Shown here: positions 8,110-11,000 of the stretch, in pieces
How the letters are laid out: every line of letters begins with the position of its first letter
Numbering within the stretch: the stretch's first letter is position 1
Origin: Comamonadaceae bacterium
GTDB lineage: Bacteria > Pseudomonadota > Gammaproteobacteria > Burkholderiales > Burkholderiaceae_C
Direction: 5' to 3'
Assembly (NCBI GenBank): GCA_947454695.1
Contig: CANGMW010000058.1
Coordinates: 1 to 11,000, forward strand
Length of the DNA stretch: 11,000 nucleotides
Made by a program: the position numbers and the translations under genes
Notes under the pieces: generated by a model
Database searches by the model: none
What the model was told of the DNA's origin: nothing
Seen by the model: only the letters and a program-made list of their open reading frames with translations

Positions 8110-8131
8110 GTCAGACGGTTTACCGCCTGAC
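8110..8131. promoter_or_regulatory. Second inverted repeat upstream of etfBA
   Basis: GTCAGACGGT (8110-8119), spacer TT, then ACCGCCTGAC (8122-8131): 10-base arms with one mismatched pair (8115/8126). It lies 14 bp from the first palindrome and differs from it in sequence, so it is either a second operator for another protein or an RNA stem. It sits between a TTGTCA-like hexamer and the TAGAAT hexamer on the minus strand, but their 21-bp spacing is too long for an ordinary sigma-70 promoter. Confidence 0.45.
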
Positions 8132-8137
8132 AACACA

Positions 8138-8161
8138 AAAAAAGAACGATCGTGCTTTTTT
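8138..8161. repeat. A/T-flanked inverted repeat, possible terminator or operator
   Basis: AAAAAAG (8138-8144) pairs with CTTTTTT (8155-8161) around the central self-complementary ACGATCGT (8146-8153), with one mismatch on each side of the centre. In either direction it would give a hairpin with an A/U-rich stem and a U-tract. It could end the liv transcript on the minus strand (about 100 bp after livF). However, it begins right after a TATAAT hexamer, so it could instead lie at the etfBA transcription start. Confidence 0.4.
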
Positions 8162-8162
8162 G

Positions 8163-8190
8163 ATTATAAACCGATGTCGCGCTTGTCCGA
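8163..8190 (-). promoter_or_regulatory. Candidate sigma-70 promoter for etfBA
   Basis: A perfect TATAAT is on the minus strand at 8168-8163. Upstream, CGGACA (8189-8184) matches four of six -35 positions but at a spacing of only 15 bp; nothing better occurs at 17 bp. A good -10 with a weak -35 is common in activated promoters. It would give a leader of about 120 bases before etfB carrying the inverted repeats described here. Confidence 0.4.
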
Positions 8191-8211
8191 CGCAGATTTT
8201 TTCGACTGGTT

Positions 8212-8242
8212 GGGCGCGGGGCCGGGCCGGGACGGCGCGCCC
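8212..8242 (-). repeat. GC-rich stem-loop downstream of livF
   Basis: GGGCGCG (8212-8218) and CGCGCCC (8236-8242) make a perfect 7-bp GC stem around a 17-base G/C-only loop region apart from one A/T pair. A smaller overlapping stem, GCCC (8239-8242) with GGGC (8248-8251), lies closer to livF. On the minus strand no T-run follows, so this is not a classical intrinsic terminator; it may protect the 3' end of the liv mRNA. Confidence 0.35.
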
Positions 8243-8259
8243 GCTGTGGGCAAGGGCCT

Positions 8260-9021
8260 TCAGTGAGCGCGCGCCAGCCCCAGGTAAGTCTCGATCACCT
8301 TGGGGTCACGCGCCAGTTCGTCAGCAGGGCCCTGCAGGCTCACCTCACCGGTTTCCAGCACATAGGCGCGGTCAGCCACCTGCAGGGCCGCGCGGGCGTT
8401 TTGCTCGACCAGCAAAATCGTGACGCCGGTACTGCGCAGGTCGCGAATGATGTGGAAGATCTCTTTCACGATCAGCGGCGCCAGACCCAGACTGGGCTCA
8501 TCGAGCATCAGCAAGCGGGGTTTGGCCATGAGCGAGCGCCCGATGGCCAGCATCTGGCGCTCCCCGCCCGACAAGGTGGCCGCCAGTTGACTGCGACGTT
8601 CACGCAGCCGGGGAAACAGGTCATACACCGGCCCCAACTGGTCGTTGTGATTTTTTTCGCCTTGTTTGTAGCGGCGGTAGGCGCCCAAGAGCAGGTTGTC
8701 TTCTACGCTCATGCTGCCAAACAGCTCACGTTTTTCCGGCACCAGGGACATGCCCAGCCCGACCCGCTTCTCCACCGCCAAGCGGCTCACATCCTCGCCC
8801 ATGAAACGAATGGCGCCTTGTGCAGTGCCATTGATGGGCAAGGTGCCGCCAAGCGCGTTGAGCAAGGTGGACTTGCCCGCCCCATTAGGGCCAATCACGG
8901 TGACGATCTCGCCCACCCGGGCCTGCAAGGACACGCCATGCAAAGCCTCGACCTTGCCGTAGCCGGCATGCAGTTCGGGAACCTCCAGCATCAGCGGGGC
9001 CTGGTTCTCAGATGCGCTCAT
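8260..9021 (-). CDS. livF: Branched-chain amino acid ABC transporter ATPase LivF
   Basis: One of two cytoplasmic ATPase domains that power a HAAT-type (Liv) importer. In 253 residues it shows Walker A GPNGAGKST (44-52), the LivF-typical VPEKRELFGSMSVEDNL segment (94-110), signature LSGGERQ (150-156), Walker B LLMLDEP (170-176) and LLVEQN (203-208). The usual switch histidine is Gln there, as is normal for LivF. The ATG at 9021 overlaps the preceding stop by 4 bases (ATGA), with a G-rich ribosome site inside the upstream gene, so the two are translationally coupled. About 10 residues precede the usual family start MLEVPELHAGYG, and ATG at residue 11 is the alternative. Last gene of the liv operon. 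The substrate could be branched-chain amino acids or another amino, dicarboxylic or aromatic acid, since this family is broad. Confidence 0.95.
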   Translation of the reverse strand: MSASENQAPLMLEVPELHAGYGKVEALHGVSLQARVGEIVTVIGPNGAGKSTLLNALGGTLPINGTAQGAIRFMGEDVSRLAVEKRVGLGMSLVPEKRELFGSMSVEDNLLLGAYRRYKQGEKNHNDQLGPVYDLFPRLRERRSQLAATLSGGERQMLAIGRSLMAKPRLLMLDEPSLGLAPLIVKEIFHIIRDLRSTGVTILLVEQNARAALQVADRAYVLETGEVSLQGPADELARDPKVIETYLGLARAH

Positions 9022-10784
9022 AGTCCCCCCAAATAGGCTTGCAGCACGGCCGGGTCTTGTTGCACCTGAGCGGGCACGCCCTGGGCAATCAAGGTGCCGA
9101 ACTCCATCACCACCAGACGGTCACACAGCTTCATCACAAAATCCATGTCGTGCTCAACGATCAGCACGCTCATGCCCTCGGCGCGCAGCCGGGACAACAA
9201 AGCCGCCAGGGCTTCTTTTTCTTTGTGCCGCAAGCCTGCGGCGGGCTCGTCCAACAAAAGCAAGGCCGGGTCACAACACAAGGCACGTGCGATTTCCACA
9301 ATGCGCTGTTGCCCCAGTGCCAGACTGCCGGCCGGTTCATGCGCCAGGTGCGCCAAACCGACGCGTTCCAGTTGGCGAAACGCCTCGTGCTTGAGTTGAC
9401 CTTCTTCAGCACGGTTGAGGCGCAACACGCTGCGCACCACGCCAGCGTGCCCGCGTAAATGCGCGCCCAGCGCCACGTTGTCCAGCACGCTCATGCCGGG
9501 CAGCAATTTGACATGCTGAAAGGTACGTGCAATGCCCAGCCGCACAATGTCGCGTGAAGGCAGGTTCTGGATTTCCTGGCCTGCATAGCGCACCACGCCG
9601 CGCGTGGCGCTCAACACGCCGGTGATCAGGTTGAACATGGTGGACTTGCCCGCGCCATTGGGGCCAATCAGCCCCAGGACTTCGCCTGCCTTGACTTCAA
9701 ACGCCATGTCATTGACCGCCACCAGGCCACCAAATTCTTTGCGCACTTTGTCAACCGACAAGAGGCTTTGGCCAAGCGCCGGCCGGCTACGCACCGGCAA
9801 AGCCGGCGCGGATGCGGGCGCCCCCTGGTCCTGCTGACCGCGCCAGGACTTGGGCAAGAGCGCTGTCAAAGCCGGCCACAAACCGTGGCGTGCGTACTGA
9901 AGCAAAAAGATCAGCAGCAGGCCCAGCACGATGATTTCGAAATTGCCAGAGGAACCGAACAACTTGGGCAGCACGGTTTGCAACTGGTCCTTGAGCAAAC
10001 TGACAAAGCCCGCGCCCAAGATCGCACCCCACACACTGCCCGCACCGCCCATGACGGCCATGAACAAATACTCAATGCCGGCATTCAAACCAAACGGCGT
10101 GGGATTGACCGAGCGCTGCATGTGCGCATACAGCCAGCCCGACAAACTGGCCAGCACCGCTGCAAACACAAAACACACCAGACGCAACCAGGCCGTGCGC
10201 GCCCCCATCGCCTCGGCCATGACCACGCCGCCTTTCAGTGCGCGAATGGACCGTCCCAAGCGAGAGTCCAGCAGATTCTGTGTGGCCAGCACCGACAGCA
10301 CCACCACCGCCCAAATAAGGTAGTAAATCGCGTGGCCGCTACGCAGCTCTAAGCTCCCCACCGCAATCGGCGCGATGGAGCCGATGCCGTCAAAGCGTCC
10401 CAGAAATTCCATATTGCCGAACAGGTAGAAAAACGAGAGTCCCCAGGCGATCGTGCCCAGCGGCAGGTAGTGGCCGGACAAGCGCATGGTGAGCGCACCC
10501 AGCACAAACGCCACCGTCATGCTCAGCGCCACGCCGGCCATGAGCCCCAGCCAGGGTGACAGGCCATACGCGGTGTTGAGGTAAGCCGACGCATAAGCAC
10601 CCAGCCCCACAAAGGCCGCCTGGCCGAACGACGTCATGCCCCCCACACCGGTGAGCAGCACCAGACCGATGGCCACGATCGCATACAGGCCGATGTAGTT
10701 GGCTTGGGTGATCCAGAACTCGGGCGTGGGCAAAACCGGCAAGACAGCCAGTGCCGCGATGAAGAGCAGAAAAAAGCGGTTCAT
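9018..10784 (-). CDS. Fused Liv permease (LivM) and ATPase (LivG)
   Basis: A single 588-residue protein joining two parts of the HAAT importer. Residues 1-310 are a LivM-like inner-membrane permease with several hydrophobic helices, the TGVGGMTSFGQAAFVGLGAYASA block (45-67), and the cytoplasmic EAA-like loop at about 172-200 (DSRLGRSIRALKGGVVMAEAMGA). Residues 311-340 are a Pro/Ala/Gln-rich linker. Residues 341-588 are a LivG-type ATPase: Walker A GPNGAGKST (374-382), ARTFQ (419-423), signature-like LALGQQR (488-494), Walker B LLLLDEP (508-514), VEHDM with switch H545, and the LivG-specific EPAAGL. No frameshift or stop divides the halves. The start ATG overlaps the livH stop by 4 bases, and the end overlaps livF by 4 bases. 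Such fusions are familiar in Burkholderiales. The signature's second residue is Ala rather than the usual Ser, a variant I believe occurs in other LivG proteins. Confidence 0.95.
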   Translation of the reverse strand: MNRFFLLFIAALAVLPVLPTPEFWITQANYIGLYAIVAIGLVLLTGVGGMTSFGQAAFVGLGAYASAYLNTAYGLSPWLGLMAGVALSMTVAFVLGALTMRLSGHYLPLGTIAWGLSFFYLFGNMEFLGRFDGIGSIAPIAVGSLELRSGHAIYYLIWAVVVLSVLATQNLLDSRLGRSIRALKGGVVMAEAMGARTAWLRLVCFVFAAVLASLSGWLYAHMQRSVNPTPFGLNAGIEYLFMAVMGGAGSVWGAILGAGFVSLLKDQLQTVLPKLFGSSGNFEIIVLGLLLIFLLQYARHGLWPALTALLPKSWRGQQDQGAPASAPALPVRSRPALGQSLLSVDKVRKEFGGLVAVNDMAFEVKAGEVLGLIGPNGAGKSTMFNLITGVLSATRGVVRYAGQEIQNLPSRDIVRLGIARTFQHVKLLPGMSVLDNVALGAHLRGHAGVVRSVLRLNRAEEGQLKHEAFRQLERVGLAHLAHEPAGSLALGQQRIVEIARALCCDPALLLLDEPAAGLRHKEKEALAALLSRLRAEGMSVLIVEHDMDFVMKLCDRLVVMEFGTLIAQGVPAQVQQDPAVLQAYLGGL

Positions 10785-11000
10785 GCCTCTTCTTCCTCAT
10801 CGTCATGGTGCACGGTGCTCAAAGAGCGCCACAGCAGCACCGGAAGAATCAGGGTGAACACAATCACTTCTTTGTAGGCACTGGCCCAGAACGAAGCGAA
10901 GGATTCCAGCAAACCCACCAGCACTGCACCCAAGGCCGCTATGGGGAAGCTGCCCAAGCCGCCGATGATGGCGGCCACAAAACCTTTGAGCCCGATGAGA
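10781..11000 (-). CDS. livH: Branched-chain amino acid ABC transporter permease LivH, N-terminus outside window
   Basis: C-terminal 72 residues of a LivH-type inner-membrane permease; the gene continues past base 11000. The sequence LKGFVAAIIGGLGSFPIAALGAVLVGLLESF, then SAYKEVIVFTLILPVLLWRS, matches the conserved end of LivH (AAVLGG-GS-PGA then AYKDAIAF-LLILVLL-RP). Two hydrophobic helices are visible. The protein ends with an unusual acidic tail, VHHDDEEEEA, whose codons also form the ribosome site of the next gene. The TGA stop overlaps that gene's ATG (ATGA). It would pair with the fused LivM half to make the membrane channel. The periplasmic binding protein gene is not in the window. Confidence 0.92.
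   Translation of the reverse strand, partial: LIGLKGFVAAIIGGLGSFPIAALGAVLVGLLESFASFWASAYKEVIVFTLILPVLLWRSLSTVHHDDEEEEA
10785..10798 (-). promoter_or_regulatory. Ribosome binding site of the livM-livG gene inside the livH tail
   Basis: On the minus strand the purine-rich stretch GAGGAAGAAGAGGC ends directly before ATG at 10784. GAGGA (10798-10794) sits 9 bases ahead of the start codon. The same bases encode the Glu-rich end of LivH, so coding sequence and initiation signal are shared. Confidence 0.7.

Noticed and set aside
8263..9036. A 257-codon plus-strand open frame
   Set aside because: Antisense shadow of livF, rich in Gln and His with no motif.

Overview
The window looks like chromosome from a betaproteobacterium of the order Burkholderiales, most likely a Comamonadaceae-type organism. 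This is inferred from the moderately high GC content, the DnaK/DnaJ sequence style, an etfBA pair next to a liv transporter operon, and a LivM-LivG fusion. Genus cannot be fixed from the sequence alone. It reads as core chromosome: I see no insertion sequence, integrase, CRISPR array, tRNA or rRNA.

Right-facing half (1-3379). The window opens inside dnaK (about 200 codons missing upstream). Next come dnaJ, a hairpin that may end the heat-shock operon, and a 219-residue membrane protein. That protein matches only the five-helix N-terminal domain of EptA/MCR-type phosphoethanolamine transferases. The periplasmic catalytic (sulfatase-fold) domain is absent, and the gene runs 13 bp into the 3' end of the convergent neighbour.

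Left-facing half (3367-11000, transcribed right to left). In order of transcription: the end of livH, a fused livM-livG gene, livF, a 222-bp regulatory gap with several inverted repeats and a consensus -10 hexamer, etfB, etfA, a strong intrinsic terminator, a 596-residue acyl-CoA dehydrogenase, a probable terminator, and a nitronate-monooxygenase-family flavoprotein. The liv genes are joined by two 4-base ATGA stop/start overlaps, and etfB and etfA are 20 bp apart.

The left-facing genes make a coherent set. An ABC transporter of the branched-chain amino acid type imports an amino or organic acid; an FAD acyl-CoA dehydrogenase can oxidise acyl-CoA thioesters from its catabolism; and EtfAB carries the electrons to the quinone pool. 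The nitronate monooxygenase homologue may be a separate flavin-dependent detoxification or oxidoreductase gene. The points most worth checking are the catalytic-domain-less EptA protein and the palindromes upstream of etfBA.
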